Shown: in pieces, positions 54,101 through 63,341 of the stretch | How the letters are laid out: every line of letters begins with the position of its first letter | Numbering within the stretch: position 1 is the first letter of the stretch | From: Streptomyces longwoodensis | Lineage (GTDB): Bacteria; Actinomycetota; Actinomycetes; Streptomycetales; Streptomycetaceae | Assembly (NCBI RefSeq): GCF_001514125.1 | Contig: NZ_KQ948557.1 | Location: 260,871 to 324,870 of the forward strand | Direction: 5' to 3' | DNA length: 64,000 bases | Translations under genes and position numbers: made by a program | Notes under the pieces: model-generated | The model's database searches: none | What the model was told of the DNA's origin: nothing | What the model saw: the letters and a program-made list of their open reading frames with translations, nothing else

Positions 54101-55242
54101 GCCAGGAGGGACGTGGACCGCTCCAGGGTGCTCTCACGGAACAGATGGATGGCTTCCTGAAGATCTTCGATGCGCTGGAGTTGCGTGAAACGGGTGGCAA
54201 GTGCGAGACCGAGGTCGAGCTGGAGGATCAACTGCGCGCTGCCGGTCGCGCTGGCAAGGGCGGACCGCAGAGGAGTCACGTGGTCCGCCGCCCCGGAATC
54301 CGCCGGGTCAAGGTTGTCCGGGTGTAGCGCAAGTAGCTGCGACAGACGGGTGACCTGCGCCTGGATCGTCGCACGCACAGAGTTTCCCGGCGGCAGGCCA
54401 TCGACCGCAGCCCTGCCGTCGGCTATGGCCAGTCGAAGATCGTCCAAGTGCTGGAAAGCCACGAAGCGATGCCACCGCGCTGCATGGCGATTGGCGAGCA
54501 GTTCGGTCGGATCGGCAGCGAGAGTCCTGACGATCGTTAAGGCCTCGTTGTTAAGCGCCAGGTTGCGGTCGATGTCGGAAATCGCCGAGGTCGTCGCGAA
54601 CCGGTCTGCATACAGCACGGCGACGTTCTGCAGAAGCTGTGCGCGCAGCAGGTCCGCGTCGGTCGCCAGCACGAGGGCGCGTTCTGCGTAGGTGACGACG
54701 GCGTCGAGGTCCGCAGCGTCGCCGGTCTCGGCGTGCCGCTCGTTGAGCGCCATGGCCACCTGCAGGAGCGCCGGCGCCTCGTCGGCGGAAAGGTCTGGCG
54801 GCCAGTCCGACAACTCGAAGAGGCGGATTCCGGTGTCCCGATGCCTAGTGAGCGTGTAGGCCGCCACCACGCGGAGGAGCCCGCTCGCATGCGCATGGAT
54901 GTCGTTGATCGCGGTCAGCTTCGTGGCCTCGAAGTGCTCGCGAATCTCCGTTGGCGGCGCGGCCGGCTCGCGTTGCCACAGCGCGTGGAAGAAGCCGAGC
55001 GAGAACCGCTGTTCCATCGGTCGCTCGTCCTGCCGTCCGCTCGTGGATCGTGCCCAGTGCAGCCAAGCCAGCAGGTGCAAGGTCTGGTTGAGGTGGTCAT
55101 CACCGGCGTGTGGAAGCTGCACCCACCACAGTTGGGCGGCTTCAATCAGCGCCTCATCCGCCAGCACACCCTCGGGATCGCCCTGCTGCCACCGCCTGAT
55201 CCGTTGATCAAGTAGCTCGTTGGGCTGCGCAGTGGTCGCCAT
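51163..55242 (-). CDS. TPR-CHAT caspase-like protease, copy 1
   Basis: A 1359-aa protein from the ATG at 55242. The first 1000 residues are TPR-like helical repeats (TGDAADLDAVVTYAERALVLA, HLDDLRLAIADGRAAVDGL and similar). The C-terminal CHAT domain has the catalytic dyad His1232 (YFACHN) and Cys1273 (QLSACATV), and ends LTHLAAAFQLAGFRSVVATLWPV. CHAT proteases cleave partner proteins in conflict systems such as Craspase-type and gasdermin pathways. No ribosome site precedes the ATG; a conserved promoter-like block does. It is divergent from the zinc-motif/TM pair and is about 115 aa longer than copy 2. Confidence 0.88.
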   Translation of the reverse strand: MATTAQPNELLDQRIRRWQQGDPEGVLADEALIEAAQLWWVQLPHAGDDHLNQTLHLLAWLHWARSTSGRQDERPMEQRFSLGFFHALWQREPAAPPTEIREHFEATKLTAINDIHAHASGLLRVVAAYTLTRHRDTGIRLFELSDWPPDLSADEAPALLQVAMALNERHAETGDAADLDAVVTYAERALVLATDADLLRAQLLQNVAVLYADRFATTSAISDIDRNLALNNEALTIVRTLAADPTELLANRHAARWHRFVAFQHLDDLRLAIADGRAAVDGLPPGNSVRATIQAQVTRLSQLLALHPDNLDPADSGAADHVTPLRSALASATGSAQLILQLDLGLALATRFTQLQRIEDLQEAIHLFRESTLERSTSLLAIALRMRYEALGDATDLDECIAVFRSAHRGDTSTFDRITLAEGLADALEADYEVRPDKARLHAAIEISRTAVFEAWPDPTAPAPEPGLLPMLESLAHGNLSRRVRACDRTGDYDFVISSEAMTDAAYLWWLAHRLSTRDPASGSLAKARRVLGDLHILRHNATVDSGRPNELAQTLMHWLPDPRALPDDLPDPLNRMLGPCAEPEAQAGFANTLINYANQGRNPAAVNAAILLMSMAIEVTPADDPQLSDWLGSLSDAYGIRGINNQNNSDLDTATELAAEAAALAPPEATRAQERLARARSSRLRFARRSATPDPGRHRIDRIVLVKEHTDGPEGAEIAAMLDASAQKFLLSEEAEEMAKKWATDETSKHYLEEFRRSGLAVDLELALRAAEAETSRHEHPTDQRDHLSHLGNIHLQRYVLTRETGELVEAASLLEEALDLSPRIGPFRGPLLRILSRIYVEYSELTDGQIERHCHLALTMITDALDSLTALRGAGRLALHYQRYDLAVTCYREAVALMRVAALEEFDRIDRAARLSEITETGSEAVTAHILAGDSAAALEAAEEARAVLLTLELDLRTDVTSLRETRPDLAERFDRMRHSITTDRTNSARTPDGYVRTAQAWQSRTAWTNLLADIRATSGYEAFLRPPAAGELTSLNLPGPLVLINVSPFGSHALIITPDPGVRVLPLGGLTHQELHTHAYHMLSAADPQMTSDILAWLWETVVGPVLEAIGPATRMWWVPTGLLGAFPLHAATAPDGRSAIDLIESSYAPTIRLLARGLARGAVSGNGGDLIVAVRRTANGSELAGAEAEGRALLDRHPQAVPLLNEAARRESVLAALPHATRAYFACHNVRDDARPHQSGLGLFDGLLTIEDLSRLDLPDAEFAQLSACATVMPTPDAPDELTHLAAAFQLAGFRSVVATLWPVRDLVAAEFAQLFHAAGGHITTSTALTSATRALRDRHPDQPELWAPYIHYGL

Positions 55243-55275
55243 GAGCGCTATGGTCGCATCGACTTGACGGGGTTT
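55243..55275 (-). promoter_or_regulatory. Conserved promoter-like block, CHAT copy 1
   Basis: Read on the minus strand this is CCCGTCAAGTC then GATGCGACCATAGC and a few bases before the ATG. The same arrangement stands before CHAT copies 2 and 3. CCGTC may act as the -35 and CATAGC as the -10 of a leaderless transcript. Confidence 0.55.
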
Positions 55276-55298
55276 GCGGCGAGGACGGTGGAATTGAC

Positions 55299-55670
55299 AT
55301 GCCCGCAGGTACCGCCGACGCCGAACGGGAACGAGCCGCGCTGGCCCATCTCTGTGAGCTTCTTCCCGACATTCGTGCAGCAAGCACTGGTCGCCCGCCC
55401 GAATACCAGAGGTTGCTGACGGCGATCGAGGCCGCCGCGCGGGCCCGTACGCCGGTCGCCGACCTGCTGGACGAGCTCTACCGGTTCGACGCTGCCGGCG
55501 CCTACCGCCAGATGCCCCACGAGATGCCGTTCGGTCCCGGTCACGCCGACCAGGAGATCGCTCGCTGCCCGGACGGTGCCTGCTCACGTACCGAGCGCCC
55601 GCGACCGGCCGGGCTGTCGCCACGCTGCCGCCTGACCGGGGAGCGGATGCCGACACGGGCCACCGGATGA
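55299..55670 (+). CDS. Small zinc-motif protein of the CHAT cluster
   Basis: A 123-aa protein. The N-terminal 70 residues are helical (ERERAALAHLCELLPDIRAAS ... YQRLLTAIEAAARARTPVADLLDELYRFD), and the C-terminus has a Cys pattern (ARCPDGACSRTERP ... SPRCRLTGERM) that could bind zinc. Its start is 57 bp from the divergent CHAT copy 1 and its end overlaps the next gene by 4 nt (ATGA). No named family is recognised with certainty. It probably functions as adaptor or substrate in the CHAT system; that is inference. Confidence 0.65.
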   Translation: MPAGTADAERERAALAHLCELLPDIRAASTGRPPEYQRLLTAIEAAARARTPVADLLDELYRFDAAGAYRQMPHEMPFGPGHADQEIARCPDGACSRTERPRPAGLSPRCRLTGERMPTRATG

Positions 55671-56560
55671 CCACCTTCTTCGACGAGCTGGCCAAGAAGC
55701 TTGCCGAACGCTGGGTGTCGCTGCTCGCCATTCCCGGCCTGCTCTTCCTCACCGCGATCCTGCTCGGTGCCAGATTGCGGTGGGCGCACGCGCTCGACGT
55801 CGCCTATGCACTCGACTCGCTGGACAACCTCGTTGCCGACCTGAGCCGTTGGCCTGCGGCACGCACGGCGCTCTGCGTGGCAGGTGTGCTCCTCGCGGCT
55901 GCTGCTGTCGGGCTCGCGGCTGGCGGTCTGGCTGCCGGAATTCGCTTGATTTGGCTCGGCCGCTGGCCGGCGCCCCTGGCGCATTGGCGCCGCAGAGCGC
56001 GTCGGGACCGCTGGGACGACCTGGTCGAGCGGAGATTCGCGCTGGAGGATACTTCCGGCCGGACCGAGGAGATGCAAGCCGAGATCGACGACCTGGCGGC
56101 TCGGGCGAACCAGCTCGCCATGGCACGCCCGGCCAGTCCAACCTGGATCGGGGACCGCTTCAAGGCACTCGAATCGATCGGCTACCAGCGCTACGGCCTC
56201 GATCTGACCTTCGTCTGGCCAGCGTTCTGGCTGGTCGCCCCGGACCTGGTCCGTTCCGAGATAGAGGCGGCTGGCGGCCAGTTCGCCGATGCGACCGTCC
56301 GCGGCTCCTGGGCCACCCTGTACGCCATGCTCGCGCTGTTGTGGCCCCCGTCCGCCGCGGTGGCCGTCGTCACTGGCTTCGCCGCCTGGCGCCGTGGCCG
56401 GTCCTCGGTCGCGGCACAGACCCGCCTCATCGAAGTCGCCCTCGACCTCCACGGCCGTGCACTGGCCACCGCACTCGGGGTGAGCGACGCGAACGCCACT
56501 GGGCCACTCACACCTGACGAGGGCAGCGAGATCACGCGAATCTGCCGCAAGGGACGCTGA
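55667..56560 (+). CDS. Four-TM membrane protein of the CHAT cluster
   Basis: A 297-aa membrane protein translationally coupled to the zinc-motif gene. Hydrophobic segments are at about residues 16-35 (WVSLLAIPGLLFLTAILLG), 66-95, 180-197 (FVWPAFWLVAPDLV) and 215-238 (TLYAMLALLWPPSAAVAVV). A cytoplasmic helical loop lies between the second and third (ERRFALEDTSGRTEEMQAEIDDL). No enzyme motif is visible. If CHAT proteases cut it, it could be a membrane effector, but no evidence beyond co-location exists. The IS701-family element sits 151 bp beyond its stop. Confidence 0.7.
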   Translation: MTTFFDELAKKLAERWVSLLAIPGLLFLTAILLGARLRWAHALDVAYALDSLDNLVADLSRWPAARTALCVAGVLLAAAAVGLAAGGLAAGIRLIWLGRWPAPLAHWRRRARRDRWDDLVERRFALEDTSGRTEEMQAEIDDLAARANQLAMARPASPTWIGDRFKALESIGYQRYGLDLTFVWPAFWLVAPDLVRSEIEAAGGQFADATVRGSWATLYAMLALLWPPSAAVAVVTGFAAWRRGRSSVAAQTRLIEVALDLHGRALATALGVSDANATGPLTPDEGSEITRICRKGR

Positions 56561-56711
56561 CCCGCCCGGCCGATGTCACCCATCGGACGCTGCGCATGTT
56601 CGAACGGCCAGGTCCAATTACATGACCGCTGACACGATCACATAGGGGCGACCGCTGACGCTCAACCGAGCGTGACCCAAGGGCGGCAAGGCCATGGCTG
56701 GGGGGCCTAGT

Positions 56712-58098
56712 ACTGCAACGGTGTTTGCCATGACTGCTGGCCAGTTCGTTCGTTGGTGTGGTTATGGGCGGGAACCTTGCTGATGTCAGGCTGTGGTCGG
56801 GTGAACTGGTCGCTCTGCACGGGCGGTTCCTGCACCGTTTCAACAGATCGGAACCGCGGGATTCGGCGCTTGCGTACATGCAGGGGCTGATTGCTCCGCT
56901 CGAGGGCAAGAACGGCTGGACGCTGGCCGAAGAGGCCGGTCATGACGGTCCTGACCGTATTCAGCGGATGCTGAACCGGATCGAGTGGGACGCCGACGAG
57001 GTCCTGGACGACGTCCGCAGCTACGTCGTCGAACATCTCGGAGACCGGGATGCCGTGTTGATCGTGGATGACACCGGCTTCCTGAAGAAAGGCATCCGCT
57101 CGGCCGGGGTGCAGAGGCAGTACTCCGGCACCGCCGGACGCACCGAGAACTGCCAGATCGGTGTGTTCCTCGCCTACGCCACCGGCCGCGGACGCACGCT
57201 GATCGACCGCCGTCTGTATCTGCCCACGTCCTGGACGGAGGCTTGGGCACGCTGTCGCCGCGCGGGCATCGGCGACGAGATCGCGTTCGAGACGAAGGTA
57301 GCCATGGCCAAGGCGATGGTCCGCCGGGCCATCGCCGACCGGATTCCGTTCGGCTGGGTGACCGTGGATGCCGCCTACGGCTTCAGCAAGGGCTGGCGGT
57401 TCGAGCTGGAGCAGGCCGACGTCTTCCACGTCATGGCCACAACGAGGCACGACACAGTCGTCACCCGTTGGTCCATCGATCACCCCGTCCACGACCTGTT
57501 CCCCGGCCTGCCGCGGCAGAAGTGGAAACGCCGTTCCTGCGGCGAGGGTGCGCACGGCCGGCGGATCTATGACTGGGCCCGTGTCGAGGTGCGGCCGTCG
57601 CACCGCGAGGACCGCCGGCACTGGGTAATCGCCCGCCGCAGCGTGAGCAGGCCCGAGGAGATCTCCTACTGTCCCGCCGACACCACACTCGACGAGCTCA
57701 TCCGTATCGCCGGAAGCCGGTGGGCGGTCGAGGAATGCTTCCAGAGCGCGAAGCAGGAATGCGGCCTGGACGACTACCAGGTCCGCCGCTACCCCGGCTG
57801 GCACCGCCACATGACTCTGGCCATGGCAGCCCACACCTGCCTCACCGTTCTGCGGGCGAGACAGCTGGACACGGACAAAGCAGAAACGGATCCTCCCAGC
57901 TCATCCACCTCAGCCTTGCCGAGATCCGACGCCTGATCACCCGCCTCACCGACCGTCGACCCACCGCCATCGACCACATCCTGCACTGGTCGACATGGCG
58001 CCGACGACGCCAACACCAAGCCCGCATCAGCCACTACAAACGACGCGGACACAGCCCCTGAAAACTGCCCAGCAATCAGCACAAGCACCGTTGCAGTA
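56712..58098 (+). mobile_element. IS701-family insertion sequence with CTAG target duplication
   Basis: The 1387-bp element has terminal inverted repeats TACTGCAACGGTG and is flanked on both sides by CTAG (56708-56711 and 58099-58102), the target duplication expected for this family. It carries one transposase gene. The transposase is frameshifted near its end, so it may be immobile. It separates the TM gene from CHAT copy 2. Confidence 0.9.
56758..57936 (+). pseudogene. IS701-family transposase, C-terminal frameshift
   Basis: The reading frame of 392 aa contains the DDE triad: Asp in VLIVDDTGFLKKG, Asp in VTVDAAYGFSKG and Glu in RWAVEECFQSAKQECGLDDYQVR. Near 57895 the frame is lost: the expected tail SQLIHLSLAEIRRLI ... 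HWSTWRRRRQHQARISHYKRRG continues in another frame to 58061. The catalytic core is intact, so some activity cannot be excluded. Start is a GTG at 56758. Confidence 0.82.
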
Positions 58099-58189
58099 CT
58101 AGAGGCGGGTGGACGGCAGCAGTGAACATTCCCCTTGATCGTGGACACCTGGAGACTGGGACATGAGGTTCCAGAGGAAGTAGTGCCAG

Positions 58190-58495
58190 GTGGGAAGTAA
58201 GAGCAACCGCAGCAGGCGGTACACGGAGAAGTTCGAGCGGGACGCTGTCGCGCTCGTGCGCTCCTCCGGGAAGACCGTCACCGAGGTGGCCCGGTCAGAT
58301 CGGGGTCAGCGCCGAGGGGCTGCGCAACTGGGTCAAGCAGGACACGATCGACCGTGGGCAGGGGGCGCGGGAGAGCTGACGACGGCCGAGCGCGAAGAGC
58401 TGCGTCGGCTGCGGAGGCTGGCCGCCGAGCAGGCGGAGACGATCGAGGTGCTGCGAAAAGCGGCGGTCTTCTTCGCGAAGGAGAGCGATCGATGA
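58190..58495 (+). pseudogene. IS3-family OrfA, frameshifted
   Basis: Starts KSNRSRRYTEKFERDAVALVRSSGKTVTEVAR, a normal IS3 OrfA helix-turn-helix. Between about 58290 and 58370 the frame is displaced: the expected GVSAEGLRNWVKQDTIDRG lies in another frame, then the ending GELTTAEREELRRLRRLAAEQAETIEVLRKAAVFF resumes. Two compensating shifts leave a garbled middle. Confidence 0.8.
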
Positions 58496-59375
58496 GAGAG
58501 GTGTTTGCGTTCATCGAGGCGGAGAAGACCACCCACAACATTGCTCTGCTGTGCCGGCTTTTGAAGGTGGCCCGCTCCTCGTTCTACGCGTGGCTGGCCG
58601 GGGAGAAGGCGCGCTCGGCGAGGAAGGCCGCCGATGATGCCCTGGCCCACGAGATCACCGTGCTGCACGTCGCTTCCAGGGCCACCTACGGAGTTCCGCG
58701 CATCCACGCCGGCCTGCGCCGGCTCGGACACCGCGTGAACCGCAAACGGATCGAGCGCGTCATGCGTGAACGCGGCATCAGTGGCGTCACAGGGCGTCGA
58801 CGCAAGGGCCTGACTCGCCCGGCGAAACGGGCGGTGCCCGCCCCGGACCTGATCGGCCGCGACTTCAGCGCGAGTGCGCCGGGGATGAAGCTGGTCGGCG
58901 ACATCACTTACATCCCCACGATGAGGGCTGGCTGTATCTGGCGACCTGGCTGGACCTCGCGACCCGCGAGATCGTTGGTTACTCGATGGCCGACCACCAT
59001 CGCGCCGGCTTGGTCGTGGATGCGCTGAAGATGGCCGCGGGACGCGGTCAGCTGAAGCCTGGATGTATTGCGCAGTCGGACCGCGGCAGTGAATACACCT
59101 CGGACGAACTCCGGTGTGAGATAAGTCGGTTGGGGCTGCGGCAGAGCATGGGCCGCACCGGCTCCTGCTTCGACAATGCCGCCGAGTCGTTCTTCGCTCT
59201 GCTGAAGGAGGAGATCGGAACCCGTCGCTGGCCCGACCGGACCAGCGCCCGCGCGGACATCTTCGCTTTCGTCGAGACCTTCTACAACCGACAGCGCCTA
59301 CGCCGCCATCCGCCCTGGGGCTACCTCACCCACTGGAGACCCGGCAGCGTCTGGAACAACAACACGCCCTCGTAG
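58492..59375 (+). pseudogene. IS3-family OrfB transposase, frameshifted
   Basis: Begins MREVFAFIEAEKTTHNIALL and overlaps orfA (ATGA). The HTH_21 region and the first catalytic Asp (VGDITYIPT) are in one frame; a missing base near 58920 shifts GWLYLATWLDLATREIVGY into another. The second Asp (AQSDRGSEYTS) and Glu (NAAESFFALLKEEI) are present there. The transposase is not functional without frameshifting. Confidence 0.82.
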
Positions 59376-59470
59376 CGTAAGCATCGAGTGTCCAAGATCA
59401 CGGGGAAGCTTCATCGCCTGTGGTGCTTGTGGACACGCTGATTCCCCCGTCTCTGCCATAAACCGCTCCG

Positions 59471-59500
59471 CCCCGTCGAGCCGATGCGACGATAGCTTCT
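59471..59500 (+). promoter_or_regulatory. Conserved promoter-like block, CHAT copy 2
   Basis: CCCCGTCGAGCC then GATGCGACGATAGCTTCT immediately before the ATG, closely matching the block before copy 1. No ribosome site lies in it. Confidence 0.55.
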
Positions 59501-62500
59501 ATGACGACCGCCGCGCAGCCCAGCGACCGGTTACGTCAACGGATCTCTCGCTGGGAGCAGGGCGATCCCGAGGGCGTACTGGCGGACGAAGCACTGATTG
59601 AGGCCGCGCAACTGTGGCGGAAGTTCACGTTGGAGCCGGCGGACAAGAACCTCGACTTCGTTGTGCAACTGTTGGGCTGGCTGCACTGGGCCCGTGGCAC
59701 GAGCGGGCCCGAGGGGCAGCGAGCACTTGAGCGGAAAATCTCGCTGCTGTTGTTCCAGCTCCTATGGCAACGAAATCCCGAAGCCACGCCGTCGGCACTG
59801 CGGACCTACTTCCGCGACGCGAAACCCGACCCGATCGAAGATCCGAAAGAGCACGTCAGTGGGATTCTTCGCGACATCGCCGCGATCGTGATCACTGAGA
59901 AACGTGACACCGGGATCCGCCTCTACGACCTCTCGGAATGGCCGCCGGACCTTCCTCCCGAGCATTCGGCACTGCCACTGCTGCGCGTAGCCGAGGCCCT
60001 GGCCAGCCGATACGGCGAGACCGGTGATGTGGCGGACCTCGACGCGGCCGTCTCGTACGGCGAACGTGCCGTCGCGATGGCGCCCGACCCAGGCGAATTG
60101 CGCGCCAACGTGCTGCAGGACGTGTCTGTGGTGCTGTGCGGGCGGTTCGAGGTGACGGCGGCGATGTCCGACAGCGATCGGGTCATCGCGTTGCTGAATG
60201 AAGCGGTGGAGATCGCCCGATCGCTGGGGCTCAGCCTCGTTGTTCTACTGACCAACCGCAGCCTTGCCCGGGTACGCCGGTTCGTTGCGTTCCACCAGCT
60301 CACCGACCTGCAGCAGGCTGAAGCCGACGGCGCCGCAGCGTTGGCGGCGCTGCCCCCACGCAGCCCGCGCCGCGCGGCGGTCGCCGCGCACCTCACCATG
60401 CTGTCGCAGCTTCTGGCGGCGCACCCCGGCGACGAAGACCTCGACCACGAAGATCCCGACTTTGATGTCCGGCAGGACCCGGCCAAGCTGTGGGCCGCGA
60501 TCGAGTCAGAACGATCGGCGATCATGACCGCCTGGCCGGACGCGAACGCACCCGGTGCGGACATCGGCCTGCTGCCCCTGCTCAACCTCCGAGCCCATCA
60601 GAACCTGCGCCGCCGGATCCATGCGGCGCAGGCGACTGGGAACGCCGAGTTCGTGCTCTCGGCCGAGGCGATGACCGACGCCGCGTACCTGTGGTGGATA
60701 GCTCAGCGGCTCACCGCGAGGGACTCGGCCTCGTCGAGGATCCCTCAGGCCTGCGAGATCCTCGGCGAGTTCCACATTCAGCGGCACAACGCAACGGTCA
60801 GCACCCGGCGCCCCGACGAACTGGTGCAGACAATGATGTACTGGTGGGCCGCGCCGGAGGCGGTCCGCGATTCACTGCGCGACCCGCTGGACCGGCTGAT
60901 CGGGCCGGCCGCTGAGCCTGAGTTGCAGACCCGCTATGCCGGCACCCTGATCCACTATGCCCGCCAGGAATACAATCCGGCCCTCGTGAAAGCCGCGATC
61001 CTGCTGCTGACCGACGCTGTCGAGGCCACTGGCGCGGACGATCCCGATCTGCCGGAGCGGCTCAGCCAACTCAGCGACGCATACCTTGCCCGCGGTCAGG
61101 GTGACGACTTCGACATCGCGGCCGAGCTGGCTGCGGACGCCGTGGCGCTTGTCCCGGCAGATCACCCTGAGGCTGGGCAATACAAGGAGCGGATGAACCG
61201 GGCTCGGAGCCGGCGACTGCGCCACACCAGACGCCCAATCAGTCCAGACCCCGTCGGAAACAGCATGTCCTTGTTCGTGATGAGGCAGGAGTACCTAGGC
61301 ACACCCAAGGGTGCCGAGAGTGCGGCGGAGATGGACGCCTTGGTGCAGAAGTTTGTCGCCGATGCCCCCGAGAAGGCCGAGTCATCGCACTCGAAACGGT
61401 TCCTGAGGGAATACCAGCGGGACGGCCTCGCGGTCAGCCTCGAACTCGCGCTGATCGCGACCGAGGCAGAGACACCTGGGGAGGACGCCGGCTCCACCAC
61501 GAAGCTGAACCACCTGCTGCACCTCGGAGAAATTCACCATGAGCGCTACCTGCTCACCCAGAACGCGGCTGACCTTGCAGAGACTTCCCGCCTACTCCAG
61601 GAGGCGCTCACCGTCGCAACCCCCTTCGGTCCGATCCGCGCCTCGATCGTCAACGGGCTGGCCATGACGTATACCGAGCAGCTGCAGACTGAGGGCCGCA
61701 CCCTGGACGACGCCCGGCTGGAAGAGCTGTGCCTGACTGCTCGCAGCACGCCCGCGGACGCGCTGTCGACCGTGCGGGCGCTGCGCGGCGTTGGCCGGCT
61801 CTGCCTCCGGCACGAGCGGTACGACCTGGCCGCTACCTGCTACCGCGAAGCCGTCGCGATGCTGCGCTTTTTGGTACTGGAGGAGATCGACCGCGAGGAT
61901 CGGGCCGCCCGGCTCACTCAATTCACTGAAGTCGGCAGCGAGGCGGTCACCGCGCTCCTTCTCGCCGGGGACCCGCACGGAGCGCTCGAACTCGCTGAAG
62001 AGGCGCGCGCGGTGCTGCTCTCGCTCGACCTGGACCTGCGCTCCGACCTCAGCGAACTGCGCGCGACGCGACCCGACTTGGCCGATCGGTTCGACCGCCA
62101 GGGCCAAGCGCTCACCGCGCAGCAGTTGGACGAGGTCCGTACGCCGGCCGGATACGTCCGCGTTGCCCGTGGCGCGCACAGCCGCGACGCGTGGGCCGCC
62201 CTGCTGAGGGACATCCGTAAGGTACCCGGCCACGAGGATTTCCTGCGCCCGCCGCGCGCCGCCGAACTGACCGGTCTCGGTCTGCCCGGCCCGCTCGTGC
62301 TGATCAACGTCAGCGAGTTCGGCGGTCACGCTCTGATCGTCGGCGGTTCATCTGACGTGCGTGCGGTCCCGCTGACAGGCCTGACCGCGAAGGACGTTCG
62401 CTCGCATGCCCTCGATCTGCTCGCTTCCGCAGCCGCGTTGACCCGCGAAGTCCTGGGACGCACCCTGACCTGGCTGTGGGACACGATGGTCGGCCCGGTC

Positions 62501-63232
62501 CTGAAGGCAACCGGGCCGGCAACCCGGGTGTGGTGGGTTCCCACCGGCTTGATCACCGTGTTCCCCCTGCACGCCGCGGTGAGCCCAACCGGCCAGTGCA
62601 CCCTTGACCTGATCGACTCCTCGTACGCCCCAACGATCCGCCTGCTATCCCGCAATATGGCGCGGGCCACCACGCCGCAGCCGGGCAGTGACCTGATCGT
62701 CGCGGTACGCCGTGCCGCAGCCGGCGCCGAGCTCCCCGGCGCGGAAGCTGAAGGCCGGGCTCTCCTCGACCGCCTTCCGCAAGCTGTCGCGCTGCTCAAC
62801 GACGCGGCGACGCGCGAGAGGGTCCTAAGCGCCCTTCCACAGGCGACCCGCGCCTACTTCGCCTGCCACAATCTTCGCGACGACGCCCGCCCGCACCTGA
62901 GCGGCCTGGGTCTTTTCGACGGCCTGCTGACTATCGACGACCTGTCCCGCCTGGACCTGCCGAACGCCGAGTTCGCCCAGCTCTCGGCGTGTGCCACGGT
63001 CATGCCGACCCCGGATGCCCCGGACGAGCTGACCCATCTGGCCGCCGCGTTCCAACTCGCCGGTTTCCGCAGTGTGGTGGCCACCCTCTGGCCGGTCCGC
63101 GACCAGATCGCCGCAGAATTCTCCCAACTCCTGCACGACACAGGCTCCGTCACCGCCGCCGCACGCACCCTGCGCCACCGCTACCCCGACCGCCCCGACG
63201 ACTGGGCCGCCTTCTTGCAGTACGGTCCCTGA
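59501..63232 (+). CDS. TPR-CHAT caspase-like protease, copy 2
   Basis: A 1243-aa paralogue of the protein at 51163-55242, starting MTTAAQPSDRLRQRISRWEQ (copy 1: MATTAQPNELLDQRIRRWQQ). It has the same TPR-like N-terminal part but lacks a block of about 115 residues between HPGDEDLDHEDP and SAIMTAWPDANAPG. The CHAT domain is complete, with His1123 (YFACHN) and Cys1164 (QLSACATV) spaced 41 residues apart, exactly as in copy 1. No ribosome site; the promoter-like block is immediately upstream. It lies behind two IS elements yet keeps an intact frame. Confidence 0.88.
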   Translation: MTTAAQPSDRLRQRISRWEQGDPEGVLADEALIEAAQLWRKFTLEPADKNLDFVVQLLGWLHWARGTSGPEGQRALERKISLLLFQLLWQRNPEATPSALRTYFRDAKPDPIEDPKEHVSGILRDIAAIVITEKRDTGIRLYDLSEWPPDLPPEHSALPLLRVAEALASRYGETGDVADLDAAVSYGERAVAMAPDPGELRANVLQDVSVVLCGRFEVTAAMSDSDRVIALLNEAVEIARSLGLSLVVLLTNRSLARVRRFVAFHQLTDLQQAEADGAAALAALPPRSPRRAAVAAHLTMLSQLLAAHPGDEDLDHEDPDFDVRQDPAKLWAAIESERSAIMTAWPDANAPGADIGLLPLLNLRAHQNLRRRIHAAQATGNAEFVLSAEAMTDAAYLWWIAQRLTARDSASSRIPQACEILGEFHIQRHNATVSTRRPDELVQTMMYWWAAPEAVRDSLRDPLDRLIGPAAEPELQTRYAGTLIHYARQEYNPALVKAAILLLTDAVEATGADDPDLPERLSQLSDAYLARGQGDDFDIAAELAADAVALVPADHPEAGQYKERMNRARSRRLRHTRRPISPDPVGNSMSLFVMRQEYLGTPKGAESAAEMDALVQKFVADAPEKAESSHSKRFLREYQRDGLAVSLELALIATEAETPGEDAGSTTKLNHLLHLGEIHHERYLLTQNAADLAETSRLLQEALTVATPFGPIRASIVNGLAMTYTEQLQTEGRTLDDARLEELCLTARSTPADALSTVRALRGVGRLCLRHERYDLAATCYREAVAMLRFLVLEEIDREDRAARLTQFTEVGSEAVTALLLAGDPHGALELAEEARAVLLSLDLDLRSDLSELRATRPDLADRFDRQGQALTAQQLDEVRTPAGYVRVARGAHSRDAWAALLRDIRKVPGHEDFLRPPRAAELTGLGLPGPLVLINVSEFGGHALIVGGSSDVRAVPLTGLTAKDVRSHALDLLASAAALTREVLGRTLTWLWDTMVGPVLKATGPATRVWWVPTGLITVFPLHAAVSPTGQCTLDLIDSSYAPTIRLLSRNMARATTPQPGSDLIVAVRRAAAGAELPGAEAEGRALLDRLPQAVALLNDAATRERVLSALPQATRAYFACHNLRDDARPHLSGLGLFDGLLTIDDLSRLDLPNAEFAQLSACATVMPTPDAPDELTHLAAAFQLAGFRSVVATLWPVRDQIAAEFSQLLHDTGSVTAAARTLRHRYPDRPDDWAAFLQYGP

Positions 63233-63310
63233 CCTGACGACCGTCCGGCCCCGTCCGGGGGCTGCTGGCCAAGTCTCCGGCAGCGGGCAAGCGGACTCCT
63301 CGTCGAAGAC

Positions 63311-63341
63311 AACCGTCCGAAGCGGTGCGACAATGTCGTCA
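63311..63341 (+). promoter_or_regulatory. Conserved promoter-like block, CHAT copy 3
   Basis: AACCGTCCGAAGC then GGTGCGACAATGTCGTCA before the ATG, a slightly diverged version of the blocks before copies 1 and 2. Confidence 0.5.

Larger units (their letters stand above)
58123..59413 (+). mobile_element. Degenerate IS3-family insertion sequence
   Basis: About 1.29 kb. Ends are imperfect inverted repeats: left TGAACATTCCCCTTGATCGT, then GGACAC; right, read inward, TGAAGCTTCCCCGTGATCTT, then GGACAC. No clear target duplication is seen. It contains orfA and orfB, both broken by frameshifts. It begins 20 bp after the IS701-family target duplication and ends 88 bp before CHAT copy 2. Confidence 0.82.
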
